This document shows positions 22,010 through 35,200 of a stretch of DNA of 64,000 nucleotides, piece by piece. The notes under the pieces were generated by a model. That model did no database searches. It worked only from the letters and a program-made list of their open reading frames with translations, and was not told the DNA's origin. Source of the DNA: Guadua angustifolia (Eukaryota; Streptophyta; Magnoliopsida; Poales; Poaceae). The stretch covers positions 48,751,854 through 48,815,853 of the forward strand of contig CM070520.1 in assembly GCA_036346375.1 (NCBI GenBank), read 5' to 3'. How positions within the stretch are numbered: position 1 is the first letter of the stretch; each line of letters begins with the position of its first letter. The position numbers and the translations under genes are program-made.

Positions 22010-22680
22010 TTGGCCCAGCCGGCCCGACCGGTCCCCCTAACCCTAAATCTACCGCATCCCTTCTCTCCTCAGTCCTCACTCTACTCCCAGCCGCTGACTC
22101 CTGCTATTCTTCCTCTCTCGCATCCTCTCTTCCAAAACCTCAAGTTCCTCACTGCCTCCCTCTAGTTCCTGGCCGACTGCTCCTCGCTCCTTCTCCTTTC
22201 TCGCGCCACCCCCGAGCGCCTCATCCCTCCTGCGCCTTCTCCTTTCACCGCCTCCCTTGGCCTTGGCATCATCCACTGCGCCAAGCTCTGCACCGTCCTT
22301 GCTCTGACCTTCCTTCACGCTTGCCCCCGGATCCGCAATAGCTATCGCCATGAGCTCTTCTCCGGTGGTCCCGAGGTGAGTAACCTTCTCCTCTCTTTCT
22401 CACTCTACCCCCCTCATTTTTCTGCCTTCCTCGCACTCATCTTTCACTGGATTTGTTGCTCTCGGCCTTGGCCGAGGTCCTGAGCCGCCAGCTGAAAGCA
22501 CACGATGGTCACCGTGCAGCCACGGCTTACTTGGCTACCACCAGCTACACCCGTCCCGATATTGAGCTAAGTACCCGAAACCCTCCTCCTTCTTCTCGTT
22601 CATGTATGAACCACAAGCAATTTTATTTTGATTCGATATTTAGTTGCGAATGTTATGCTATGATGTGTGCCTGAGTTGAC
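22010..22680 (+). other. Unrecognised gene-like stretch (possible 5' exon fragments)
   Basis: A leader-like CCCTAACCCTAAATC is followed by a GC-rich stretch. One frame reads GIIHCAKLCTVLALTFLHAC to SGGPEV at about 22264-22378 and meets a splice-donor-like GAG/GTGAGT. A second short frame at 22453-22600 (SRQLKAHDGHRAATAYLATT) could be a later exon. I recognise no family. It could be a gene fragment or GC-rich LTR sequence. Confidence 0.3.
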
Positions 22681-23890
22681 TGATGTTTTAGTTGCAAAGT
22701 TTATGATGTGATCTTTGCTCAATTTGATTGTGTGTATAGGCTAGAACCCGGTCGAGGTATATGAATGTCAGTTACTGGAAGGTTGAATTGGAGGTGGTTA
22801 TTTTTCATTTTCGAGTTGGATGACATTTGTCTATTGTTTCTTATGATCCTGCTCATGACTGATAGCATCTAGGTTACTCTTTCGCATTCATTTATCTGAT
22901 GGTTCTTGATTCAACAGCCTTGTTGTTCTCATATAGCTGTATCACAGTTTATTTGATCCTAGTGATTTGGCTCTAGCATATATTCTGAGATCAAGTGGTA
23001 TAAGTTTTAGTGATCTATTTCTACATCTGTATTGATGTCTTATATTCTCATATTAGTGAGTAATGCGTGATTGCTGCTTAAATTCTCATGTTCGGACAGA
23101 GAGTGGTGTATGCATTTGATGCTTATGTTGAAGGACATAGAAATGGGGTGGGGTTGATTATGTTATAATCATTCTGGATATCTTCCCAAATTTAATAAGA
23201 TAAACGCGCTCGGGTAGATCGACTGGTACAGGTTTTGTGAAAAAAACAGACAAGCTAGCTCTCAGGCGGTGTTACTCCTCAGGGCCTAAATATACTTTTG
23301 TCTAGTAGAAATTTTACTGTGGAGATTTTTTTTATTCCACCGTTGCAAATAGCAATTAAGCACCATTTGATTATTGCATCTGACGTTCACTGTTGCAATT
23401 TATTGTCGTAGAGCATTTAGTATGACGCATGAGTGCTCTGTGTGATACCCTTCTTGAGTATTGCAGAATTCCAGGTTTGTTTTCTTTTCTGGAAGGTATC
23501 CCTGTTTTCCTTTGTTAGGATCCTAATTTACCATTAGTATACTAATAAATATATTCTCCCTTGGTCAATCTACTTATGTAAAAAGGTTATCATCTCTTAT
23601 CCTGTCCAACATGGCTAGGTACTGGCTGCAAATTCTCTATCATCCCGGTCCTAGCTGATACTGACATATATTTATTAGAAGACTGCATGTTTTTAAAATA
23701 CAATCAACTGTTTACTCATGATCCTCAGAGACCTCCATTCCACATGGATTGATTATTTTATTTATCCACTATTATTTGATTTATCGGTTGCTTCTTATAA
23801 TTTGAATTCATCAACCAACAACTGATCCAACACATCAACAAGATGCAGTGGGCAATGTACACTTCCTCTGCCCTCTCAAACTGCAAGAAG
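22681..23890. other. No gene seen
   Basis: AT-rich, intron-like or intergenic sequence. GACAAGCTAGCTCTCAGGCGG at about 23250 recurs as GACAAGCTAGTTCTCAGGCGG at about 24353; I cannot explain it. Confidence 0.4.
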
Positions 23891-24020
23891 CTTCTGACAG
23901 TCACTGTGATGGACTGCCCTTTACAAGGGATGTGTTTAAATACCTCAATAGCTATCCAGGATTTTAGCAGAGGCAGCTGAGGGCTGGAGAGCGTACAGCT
24001 ATACTGAACAGCTGGTTCGG
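23890..24020 (-). repeat. Diverged relic of the L2 LTR edge
   Basis: GGACTGCCCTTTACAAGGGA, TAAATACCTCAATAGCTA and CCAGGATTTTAGC follow the order of the L2 LTR edge at 24682-24740 (GGACCGCCCTTTTCAGGGGG, TAAATACCTTCACAGCTA, CCAGGATTTTAGC) at clearly lower identity. An older copy of the same LTR family. Confidence 0.5.
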
Positions 24021-24462
24021 GTTTTGTGAAAAACAGAAAAAAAATCTTTGTAAAATTTTTTTGAAAGTTTTTACAGGGTGGCTTCAAAAGTATGGTCCTT
24101 TGAGAGAAAAAAAATAAAAGCAGGTGCTTCTATATATTATTATTTGAAAGTTGTATAAATTATAAAGTATAAATGAAAAGTAAACGATAATTACTTATTT
24201 TTTTCACTTATTTCAAGACTTATGGAACCTGTATTAAGCCTGTCCTTAGAAAAACAGAGCTTGGAATGCTTTCCCTGCATGCAAAATTGGCCGAGGAATA
24301 AACCAAACTTAACGCACACATGCACGCATTTAAACTTCACGAAGGTTGTACGGACAAGCTAGTTCTCAGGCGGTTGCAGCGGTGTATGGAATTTTGAAGG
24401 TTGTACATTATTATTTGAAGCAGGTGCTTCTATATATTATTATTTGAAGGTTGTACGGAATT

Positions 24463-24674
24463 TTTGAAGTTAGTTAAGCACAGAAAACTTAAACATTTTT
24501 TTTTAGAAATGGAATTCTAGGTAAGGTAGAAGAGGCGAGAAATAGGGAGATAGCGATAATGCTTAGATAATTTTGTACCCCTTTTTTGTTTGTAAGTTAA
24601 ATAGATTTTCCGAAAACTTTCCTAAGCCAACTTAAGGTTTTGATCTACTGGTCAAGCCGGGCTCTGATACCACT
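24463..24674 (-). repeat. Second primer-binding site and leader piece of L2
   Basis: Nearly identical to 40443-40653. On the minus strand it starts TGGTATCAGAGC (plus 24661-24673), the usual complement of initiator tRNA-Met, next to the LTR edge TGTCACGG at 24675. Homology ends where AATTTTTGAAGTTAG begins, near 24463. Confidence 0.85.
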
Positions 24675-26897
24675 TGTCACGGACCGCCCTTTTCAGGGGG
24701 TGCGTATAAATACCTTCACAGCTACCCAGGATTTTAGCTGTAGGTAACCAAGCGTACATTGCCAGACATAAAAGCAAATGCGAATATTTTATAGATCAAG
24801 TAAGGGCCTAACAACCAGAGTTTTACAAAAGGTGCGGCTGGCACCGAATACATTACAGAACACCCACAGGAAAGGCTTGAGCAGATAGATCAAGGCCTTC
24901 AAAACTGAATAACATCGTCATCTACGGACTTCTGGAATTCGCCATCTTCAATTGAAATCTAAAGAGGGGGTTGGGAGCAAGGGTGAGTACACAACCGTAC
25001 TCAACAAACCACACGGAAATTCTGAATATTATATGCAGGGATAAACAAAGGTAGGCACAGGTTTTAAGTATTGTGGATGCAAGTTGTAAACATCAGTTTT
25101 CATTTTACATTTGAAACACAAACCATTAATAGCAATATAACATGGGGGGGTTATCTGCAAAGTTCACATCCTCGCCAAATTTTAATTAAGAAAGCTACAG
25201 GGGCGCAGTTACAGGAATCACCCAAATTTAACTCAGCTTCATTAACCGGAAGCACGGCGTATTCGAATACCATTGATATCACTCTGCAGAGGTGCTCAGC
25301 TTTACCCACAAGACATCTACGGTCATTAGTGCCACCGGATCAACATGCAACTTTTATGCATGCGGCCCGACCGAGATTGACATAACCTTTCATTGGATTT
25401 TCCCCCTTTAGCTCCTACCCAGTAGAAGCTGCAAGTCCTCAACCTTCAGGAACCCACGGGCCAAAGCGGGCCTTGCACCCTGATCATTTGAGGACCCCTA
25501 CTGTTGTGAAAACTCTGAATGGCTGCTCCATTCCAGTTCACGCCCTACCACGACGCTACCCATTCCTTCCACAGCGAATGGGTCCTCCTGTAGGCATTCA
25601 AGGGGAAAAGAAAATATACCAATTCGTGGATCGAATATGGTGACCGACCCAACCTGTGGTTGAGCGGAATTCTGAAGTTATTTACGTTGCCCAAGACATC
25701 GGTCCTTAAATGCCAAAGACTCAGCCAAAAGACATACCACAACCCATTGGTACCCTCTGTACCACCACCATGCCACAACCTTGGCCTCGTCATCGGTTGG
25801 GGGTTGGGCCAGCATCCACCTCCCGTGGTCCGCCCAAATCCGTCCCCACACCGTAGCAATTTTTGAAAATCCACCGAGTCATCTCTCGGAGATTAAGCAT
25901 TTGTCTAAAAGTAATAATTGTATGAGTTGCTACATCTATGAGGGTTCAATATTTTATAGCCTAGGTTAAAAAGGAATTAGGGCATAACAACCGGTGTAAC
26001 ATTTGGTTGTATCTAATCATGTCATTCGAAACTACCACATTTTCTAGTTCTCTAAAATAACAAAAATAATGCAATACAAGAAATATATATATAATCTAAT
26101 GGAACTGGGTTCAACATGTTCAAGGAGTGTGGCTTGCCTTGCGGAGTTAAAAGTTCGCCTAGTGAGAAGCGGTCGATGTCGAGTCTGACCCCGAACGGCT
26201 CTTGCTCCTGCGATCGCTCCGACATCGGTTCTAGCGTGAGAAAACGCAACCAATAAATAAACGAATAAATTCAAACAAAGAAAGAAAATCGAAAAAAAGA
26301 ATCAGAGAGGAAATGGACGGAACAGGGGTCAAGGGCATTTTGGGAATTTTCTGGACTTGGTATGGCGAAACGGAGATCATTTTTGGACTCAGCGGCTCGA
26401 AATGGTCAAGAAAATATATTTTTGGCATTTCTAGATTTTTGGGGATTTCTGGGAATTTTTCTGGAATTTTACTCATATTTTATGGCTTTTAAATAAATCA
26501 AAACCGAAAAGAAAATACGAGAATGCAGCATGCGGTGGGCACGCATGATGATTTGCAACTTTCGCCCGCTCGCACAAAGCACTAAGCGCGGATCGAATAC
26601 GGCCAGTGGCGGCCATTATCGTCTTGACGGTGAAGGTCGACAAAGAGGGCGGCCTATCGATGGCGTGAGAGCGTCGTTGGCCTTGAACGGTGAGTCGATG
26701 ATGCGGAGGGTGAAAACAAAGGAGGGCGGCGCGGCGAAGTGGCTTAGCCGGAGCCGAGGAAGACGAATGCCGTCTTGGCGATTTAGCGCACGGGAAGGCG
26801 AAAGAAGTGGCTCGGGTGCATGAGGGGCTCAAGGTGTGTTCGGGGAGGTGGAAAAGTGGGGGAGGAAGTGAAGGGGGAGGCGCGACGGCGAGGAATT
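24675..26897 (-). repeat. L2 LTR copy, first half (split by nested gypsy)
   Basis: It runs from TGTCACGGACCGCCC to the inserted element and continues at 35821-36632. Partner LTR is 40654-44229. With the nested element removed it is about 3035 bp, against about 2996 bp for the partner without its hAT insertion. It contains the hairpin at 24984-25003 and the box CTCTGCAGAG at 25282-25291. Confidence 0.9.
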
Positions 26898-29800
26898 TGA
26901 GAGGAGCCGCCCAGACTGTCCTCGGGTTATCGAATGTCCCGTCGTCCACATCGGAATTGGAGGTTAGCAACGGATCGCCGGTGGCGCTCGTAGTGCTAAC
27001 ACCCAAGCCCAATAGAGACAACGTCAGCCCCATTCGATGAACTCGACAACCGCCCAGTATTCCCCGATATCGACCGAACTCGCCAGATCGCCCAAGATAC
27101 CGGTTTCCAATGCGATATCAATTCAATTTGCATAAAGGGGCAACGAACTCGAAACCAAGCAACCAAACACGCACGCGAAACACCCGCACAAAGACAAACC
27201 CGACAACCACCAAACCACACTTAGCAACAACTCCAAGATTCTAAACCACACGAGAACTAAGAATTTGACTAAGACTCCAAAATCACAGAAAATTTCGCAT
27301 GACCCTCCTAGAACCTATGGACATCCACTCGGCGAGACAAGAAAACACAGTTGCAGATATATATATCCAAAAGTAATGCAACAACCACAACAAAGATACG
27401 ATCACAAATTAGAAACCATCCACGAGACATCGACAGAGACTTAAACAACGATTTAAACACAATTTAAAAGGCTATCTATACAACAAAAATGAATCCAATC
27501 GCAACACACTAGCAAAATACAACTATAAAGTGTTACCTTTGAACACTTCCCAGTGCAGGCGATGTCGCTAACCTCTACTCGGTGTCCCGCCCGGTCACCG
27601 AGAGGCAGTAAGGGTAGAACTCGCATCCGCCCACCTGATCCTCACCTGAAAACCACAAAGCAGAAGCATGAGTACAGAAGGTACTCGCAAGACTTACCCG
27701 GGGTCCATATATGACCGACTCCAAAGGAGATGCATTTGGCGGTAGCAAGGTAAACAGGCTTAGGTTAAGAGTGCAGAAATGCTTAACTTTGTTTCAATTT
27801 TAGTCATCTGCTCAAGTTTTTCTCAATATAATTAGCAGTCGTAACAGCACCTACCTCTAGCATGATATTGTAATTAACAGAATGTAAAGCAAGTCATCTC
27901 ATATCAAAAATTTAGCTCAAGCCCAACGGCGAACCACAAGTTCAAGTTGTTTACTACGCAGAAGAAGTTCGGACCAAGCGTGCTCATATCCGAGGCGCGG
28001 CAATTGAATCGCTTAATTAACCTGCAGGAAGCATTGATCGCCGACACTTACCACATGGGCCTAGTGTCAACCCTCCCAATCATACCCAATCGCCGAGCGT
28101 CCTCCTGCGGTCCGAAAACCTAGCACCCCCTCGAGCCGCCTAAGCCCGGCTTGGCGCTCGAGAGTCGGCCTAAGCCTCGCCCTCAACCACGTCCAACCAC
28201 GGAGTTACGGTCCATCGATTCCATATGAGAGAAAGATGCTTCTGCGTACCATAATCGGGCATCACGACCAACAAGGTGTGCTCAATCTTATTCCACTTAC
28301 GGATCGGTCCATAATCGACACAAGCGGGCTACACATTTGAGTCTCCGTACCCAAATGAACCAACTCCCCGCCCGTCCACAATTCATTTCTTTCCAAAACC
28401 TTTCCCAATTCTAAGTCCGACATAATGTAGTATGTGTATAATGATAACAACATAAGTGATGAACCCTCCGTCACTTGGCCCAACCCCGACATCTAAGCAT
28501 TCTAAGCACGGACTCATTAATACCCATAGTCTAGCTCAAAAGGAGATATTCGATTAATACAAGGGTGTACGTGCAGCAAATAGGATCTATTCCTATCCCA
28601 CATGGCAATTCCTAATGCAATACTTAACATTTCAATTAATCACATTATTCTCAAAAATAACGATACATAAGGATAAACATGCTTAGGTGCTTGCTGCAGC
28701 TTCTGCGGATCCTCAACGACAACTTGCTCCACCGATGTCCCCCTCGACCACGGCCACGTCACCCTCCGCGGTTTCGTTTCTCTACAAGCGATGCATATGA
28801 ATGAGATGCATGCAATGCATATGAGATGGAATGAGAATTAACGCGATAATGCAAGCACTCATCAAGACAAAACGAAATACAAATGCTGAATTTCCACACT
28901 AGCAACCAAGCGACATTATGAATTTGCTCAACACTATTTGAGCGAAACCTCCATAGCTAGTGACTTAACTGTTTATCACCCAAGCTAGCTCCAAAAGCGC
29001 AAACATTCAACTCAATTTAAAACTGAAAACACAATTGCTAAACTCCACTTCTATTCTATAGCAAAATCTGAAAATAACAAGCACATTCATCTAAACAAGC
29101 ATAACTTTTATTTGGCTAATCCAAAATTGACTTCATGGACTCGAAAAGACCACAAGAGGGTGATCTAACTCTACCATGCATCAAAACATTCAGATTACAA
29201 AAGTAGAGCTTGCAATTAAACTCTGAACTTTAGCCAAATTGAGCAAACTCAGATCCTACACGACCATAAGACATAGACCTACAAATTAGCTTTGGCCAAT
29301 CACTCAGATTCTGCCCAGGGAATTCCCAGTTCGGCCAGGAACAGAGAACAGTTTCAGAGTTTCAGAAATTTCAGTGTTTCAGAACAGCATACACAAATTT
29401 CATCATATAAATGGCTATACTTAATGGAATTGAGTAAAGGATGACATTTTTATAATCTACATGAAATTTCCTAAAACTTCACAGGCAAAATTAATTTCTA
29501 ATTCGGCCTCTAACTAATTCTTATTCACAGCTCAAATTTCTACCCGAAATCTTCAGCATTTTCAGAGCAGCAAGCACTAAAATAGACATAACTTTCAGCT
29601 GGATTAATGAAATGAGGTGATTCCAGTTGGAAATGAAAGATAATTTGTTTACCCACAACTTTCTCTACAGCCAACCTAGCAGGAGATGCCCAGAATTTTC
29701 TCAAATCAGCCCGAAACAGTAGCTAAAAATTCTGCTCGAAAATTCAGAACTTGCTCCAAACCCTAGATTGGTTATTCCCCATTCAAACCTTGATTCTCCA

Positions 29801-30435
29801 CTCATCTAAGCCCCCAATACATCATGGCAGCACCCAAGACCAGGAACAACCAACCAAACCCTAGGGAGAGGTCTTACCTTCAAGGAGTGGAAGGGAATGG
29901 AGGGGAGCTGCACTTGGAGGAGGGAGTTGCTGCTGCTTGGAGGGATGGAGAAGGAGGCGCCACCGGGAGGAGTGCTTGCTGGAGGAGGCGCCAAGGAGGA
30001 GGCTGGAGAAGATCTTTGGCAAGGGAAGAGCTGGAGGGAGGCTTGGGAGAAGAAGAGCTGCTGGCTTTGCTTGGGGAAGAAAGAAGTGGCTTCGGTTTTT
30101 GCTTGAGGAAGAAATGAGGTCTTGCACGGTTGGGAGGAAAAGAAAGAAGGGGTCTTGGTGGAGTGGGAGGTAGGGAAAAAAAATACGCTAATTTAGTTTC
30201 TTCTGCGACTCCAAATTCCTTTGCAATTTGTGCTCACTTGACCCCACTGGTTACAAGAAGGTGAACGGCTAAGTCCCCAAAATGTTTAGCTCTTAACTTT
30301 TGGTTCAGTTTGGAAATTCTTCTAAGTGGCAGTTTAGGATATTCACTGAAGTCGAAAGTTGATCTCAATGCGGCCAAAACTTGGTTGGCGCTAATGTTAG
30401 CCGCATGAGCCAATCCCAAATTTGGGGCCGTGACA
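26898..30435 (-). repeat. 3' LTR of nested gypsy L4
   Basis: Pairs with 32295-35815. On the minus strand it starts TGTCACGGCCCCAAATTTGG and ends GGCTCCTCTCA. It contains the hairpin GAGTAC-AGAAG-GTACTC at 27670-27686. Reading frames at 29824-30173 are Gly/Glu-rich and recur in the partner only because the LTRs are copies. Confidence 0.95.
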
Positions 30436-30452
30436 AATCCTCCCCCCTTAGG
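30436..30452 (-). other. Polypurine tract of nested gypsy L4
   Basis: On the minus strand TAAGGGGGGAGGATT directly precedes the LTR start TGTCACGG. This is the plus-strand priming site of reverse transcription and marks 26898-30435 as the 3' LTR. Confidence 0.85.
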
Positions 30453-30479
30453 GGAATCTCGCCGAGATTGAAAACAGCG

Positions 30480-31990
30480 TCTGATTAGGAAGACAACTAC
30501 GAGAGGGAAAAGTGAAGGATCGGTGAGTAATACTTACATGTCTTGGAAGAATTCGGGATACTCGTTCTTGAGACGATCCTCGGGCTCCCAAGTTGCTTCG
30601 TCCTCCGTGTGATTACTCCTTGTACTTTATAGAACTTGAGAGTTCTTCGTGCGTGTTCTGCGCTCCGATTCTTCCGAACACGGATAGGATGCTCCACATA
30701 AGATGATCCGGTTCAGCACGACTCAAGGTCTTCCACCTCAAGAGACTCGAGCGTAAATACGGAGGCACTTCTTCGTGGGAGGCGTGGAACACGTCGTGAA
30801 CCATTCGGCGAAGGAGGAAGTTCTGGTGATATGCTACTTGGCGCGCTTTTCCAAGGATCTTGAGCGGCCCTCGTGGCGAGGTGCCGCTTTCCTTTAACTC
30901 CGAATCGGCGGGTGCCACGGAGAGGAGAAACCTTCAGATAGACGAAGTCGCCAATGTCGAAGAGAGGGTCTCCTCGGCGTCAGCGTAACTCTTCTGTCGC
31001 GACCGCTATCCTCGATTTTCTGGATAGTCTGACCTTTTCTTCGCCTCCACAACTAACTCAGGCCCAATCAAGGAGCGTTCTCCACTTTTCGACCAATTCA
31101 GCGGCGCCGACAAGCTGCGACCATAAAGTGCCTCGAGCGGAGACATCTCGGATCTTGGTTTGGTAGTTTGTTGTTGTACGTGAACTTCGGCGTCTGAGAG
31201 ACACTCTTCCCACTTCTTCCGTGGGACAAGATACAAGCCCTCAACATGTCCTCGAGGATCGATTGACCCTCTCGGTCGACCAGTTAGTCCGAGGGTGGTA
31301 TGCTGAACTGTGGAGCAACCGTGCCCAAAGCTTCATGTAGGCTTCTCCGAACCGAGAGACAAAGCGAGAGCCTCGATCGACACTATCCGCTTTGGTACTC
31401 AGTGGAGACACACGATCCGAGAGATATATAGCTCTGCATATCCCTTGGTCGAATAAGTGGTCCGGACGGCGAAAGTCTTGCGGACTTCGTCGATCGATCG
31501 GCGATCACCCAAATTGAGTCAAGGCACGAGGAAGTGGTCGGCGAGCGGTAATGAAGTCCATGGTGACATCCTCCTACTTCCAAACTGAGCAGGAAGAAAT
31601 TTGAAGAGTACCGGCTGGCTTGAGGTGTTCGGCCTTCACCCGCTTGCAGACGTCGCACTCAGACACATAGCGGCGACCTCGCGTTCATGCGAGCCCACCA
31701 AAACTGCCGTCTCGGTCTTGATACATCTTATTCTTGCCGGGTGAATGGTAAGCAAGGAGTTATCGCCTCATCAAGAATCCTTCGCTTCAACTCCACGGTC
31801 ATCAGGGACAACTATCGATCGCCGAACCACAAGGTTCCTCGATCATCGAGTGAAACTCGCGGCTTGCCCCAAATTCAATTTATCCGGTTTGGGCAACTTC
31901 TTCATCCTTCGTCTGTGCCTCTCGAATCTGATCGAGCAATGTGGATCTCAGACTTGGCCAAATATTTGAAGTAACCTGACCTAGAGAGTA
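30480..31990 (-). pseudogene. Gypsy integrase remnant
   Basis: Minus-strand pieces in shifting frames, in order: a zinc-binding HHCC-like part (NKMYQDRDGSF near 31720, then YVSECDVCKRVKAEH near 31650), VTMDFI (first acidic residue, near 31560), and SIWVIADRSTKSARL near 31500 where intact elements have a DRLTKSAHF-type motif. A DRGSRFVSRF part with the second acidic residue lies near 31370. EMSPLEALYGRSLSAPLNWS lies near 31130-31080, the typical segment after the core. A chromo-proximal HDVFHASH-like part lies near 30800. Many stops and frameshifts. Ty3/gypsy by motif style; RT and RNase H are absent. Confidence 0.8.
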
Positions 31991-32282
31991 GCACAAAGCA
32001 AGGAAACTCTACAACCCTATCACATACAAAACACAAATCATAACGCACAATGACACAGCAAAACACATGCATGTGTGATATGACATGATGCTCATATGCA
32101 TGGTATGAAATGTACGATTCCAACGTGATCGTTTCTCCCACGCTCACCATTCAATCTGCACAACCTAATTATATACCTAGGGCGGGTAATATAGCACTAA
32201 TTGCTACCTAGAATGTTAAATAAATCCTAATCAATCACCTAAGTGGTCGTCAAGTTTACGGTTCGTCTTTATGCAACCCGCT
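31990..32282 (-). other. Leftover internal sequence of nested gypsy L4
   Basis: No coding domain recognised. Lies between the integrase remnant and the primer-binding site, where gag, protease and RT should be. Confidence 0.5.
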
Positions 32283-32294
32283 CGATACCGACCT
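32283..32294 (-). other. Primer-binding site of nested gypsy L4
   Basis: On the minus strand GGTCGGTATCGAGCGGG follows the LTR end (plus 32278-32294) and resembles TGGTATCAGAGC, the complement of initiator tRNA-Met, with a few changes. Confidence 0.55.
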
Positions 32295-35200
32295 TGAGAG
32301 GAGCCGCCAGGTGTCCTCGGGTTATCGAATGTCCCGTCGTCCACATCGAATTAGAGGTTAGCAGCGGATCGCCGGTGGCGCTCGCGGTGCTAACACCCAA
32401 GCCCAATAGAGACAACGTCGGCCCCATTCGATGAACTCGACAACCGTCCCAGATTCCCCGGTATCGACCGAACTCGCCGAGATCGCCCGCATACGGTTTC
32501 CAATGCGATATCAATTCAATTTGCATAAAGGGGCAACGAACTCGAAACCAAGCAACCAAACACGCACGCTGAAACACCCGCACAAAGACAAACCCGACAA
32601 CCACCAAACCACACTTAGCAACAACTCCAAGATTCTAAACCACACGAACTAAGAATTTGACTAAGACTCCAAAATCGAAAATTTCGCGCATGACCCTCCT
32701 AGAACCTATGGACATCCACTCAGCAGACAAGAAAACACGATTGCGGTATATATATATCCAAAAGTAATGCAACAACCACAACAATGATCACGATCACAAA
32801 TTAGAAACCATCCACGAGACATCGACAGAGACTTAAACAACGGCGAAACACAATTTAAAAGGCTATCTATACAACAAAATGAATCCAATCGCAACACATT
32901 AGCAAAATACAACTTCTCCGAAGTGTTACGCTTGAACACTTCCCGGCGTGTCTTGATGTCGCTAAGCCTCTACTCGGTGTCCCGCCTGGGTCACCGAGAA
33001 GCGATGAAGTAGAACTCGCATCCGCCCACAGATCCTCACTGAAAACCACAAGGCGAAGCATGAGTCTGAAGGTACTGCAAGACTTACAGGGGTCCATATA
33101 TGACCGACTCAAAGGAGATGCATTTAGCGGTAGCAAGGTAAACAGCTTAGGTTAAGAGTCGAGAAATGCTTAACTTTGTTTCAATTTTAGTCATCTGCTC
33201 AAGTTTTTCTCAATATAATTAGCGATCAATAACAGCACCTACCTCTAGCATGATATTGTAATTAACGAATGTAAAGCAAGTCATCTCATATCAAAATTTA
33301 GCTCAAGCCCAACGGCGAACCACAAGTTCAAGTTGTTTACTACGTGAAGAAGTTCGGACCAAGCGTGCTCATATCCGAGGCGCGGCAATTGAATCGCAAT
33401 TAACCTGCGAGGAAGCATTGATCGCATGACACTTACCACAAGGGCCTAGTGTCAACCCCTCCCAATCATACCCAATCATTTGAGCGTCCTCCTGCGGTCC
33501 GAAAACCTAGCACCCCTCGAGCCGCCCCAAGCCCGGCTTGGCGCTCGAGAGTCGGCCTAAGCCTCGCCCTCAACCACGTCCAACCACGGAAGTTCACGGT
33601 CCATCGATTCCATATGAGAGAAAGAGCGTTTACAAGTACCATAATCGGGCATCACGACCAGCAGGGTGTGCTCAATCTTATTCCACTTACGGATCGTCCT
33701 TAATCCTGAGCGGGGCTACACATTTGAGTCTCCGTACCCAAATGAACCAACTCCCTTGGGTCCACAATTCATTTCTTTCCAAAACCTTTCCCAATTCCAA
33801 GTCCGACATAATGTAGTATGTGTATAATGATAACAACCGCAAGTGACGTAACCCTCCGTCACTTGGCCCAACCCCGACATCTAAGCATTCTAAGCACGGA
33901 CTCATTAATACCCATAGTCTAGCTCAAAAGGAGATATTCGATTTAATACAAGGGGTATCGTGCAGCAAATAGGATCTATTCCTATCCCACATGGCAATTC
34001 CTAATGCAATACTTAACATTTCAATTAATCACATTATTCTCAAAAATAACGATACATAAGGATAAACATGCTTAGGTGCTTGCTCGCAACTGCTCGGGAT
34101 CCTCAACGCAACTTGCTTGCCGATGTCCCCCTCGACCACGGCCACGTCACCCTCATGGTTTCGTTCTCTACACGCGATGCATATGAATGAGATGCATGCA
34201 ATGCATATGAGATGGAATGAGAATTAAGCGATAATGCAAGCACTCATCAAGACAAAAGCGAAATACAAATCTAAATTTCCACACTAGCAACCAAGCGACA
34301 TTATGAATTTGCTCAACACTATTTGAGCAGAAACCTCCATAGCTAGTGACTTAGCTGTTTATCACCCAAGCTAGCTCCAAAAGCGCAAACATTCAACTCA
34401 ATTTAAAACTGAAAACACAATTGCTAAACTCCACTTCTATTCTATAGCAAAATCTGAAAATAACAAGCACATTCATCTAAACAAGCATAACTTTTATTTG
34501 GCTAATCCAAAAATTGACTTCATGGACTCGAAAAGACCACAAGAGGGTGATCTAACTCTACCATGCATCAAAACATTCAGATTACAAAAGTAGAGCTTGC
34601 AATTAAACTCTGAACTTTAGCCAAATTGAGCAAACTCAGATCCTACACGACCATAAGACATAGACCTACAAATTAGCTTTGGCCAATCACTCAGATTCTG
34701 CCGAGGGAATTCCCAGTTCGGCCAGAAGCAGAGAACAGTTTGAGTTTCAGAAATTTCAGTGTTTCAGAACAGCATACACAAATTTCATCATATAAATGGC
34801 TATACTTAATGGAATTGAGTAAAGGATGACATTTTATAATCTACATGAAATTTTCTAAAACTTCACAGGCAAAATTAATTTCTAATTCGGCCTCTAACTA
34901 ATTCTTATTCACAGCTCAAATTTCTACCCGAAATCTTCAGCATTTTCAGAGCAGCAAGCACTAAAATAGACATAACTTTCAGCTGGATTAATGAAATGAG
35001 GTGATTCCAGTTGGAAATGAAAGATAATTTGTTTACCCACAACTTTCTCTACAGCCAACCTAGCAGGAGATGCCCAGAATTTTCTCAAATCAGCCCGAAA
35101 CAGTAGCTAAAAATTCTGCTCGAAAATTCAGAACTTGCTCCAAACCCTAGATTGGTTATTCCCCATTCAAACCTTGATTCTCCACTCATCTAAGCCCCCA

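Noticed and set aside
29824..30173. Gly/Glu-rich reading frames that recur at 35208-35580
   Set aside because: They are conserved only because the two LTRs of one element are copies; biased composition and both strands open.
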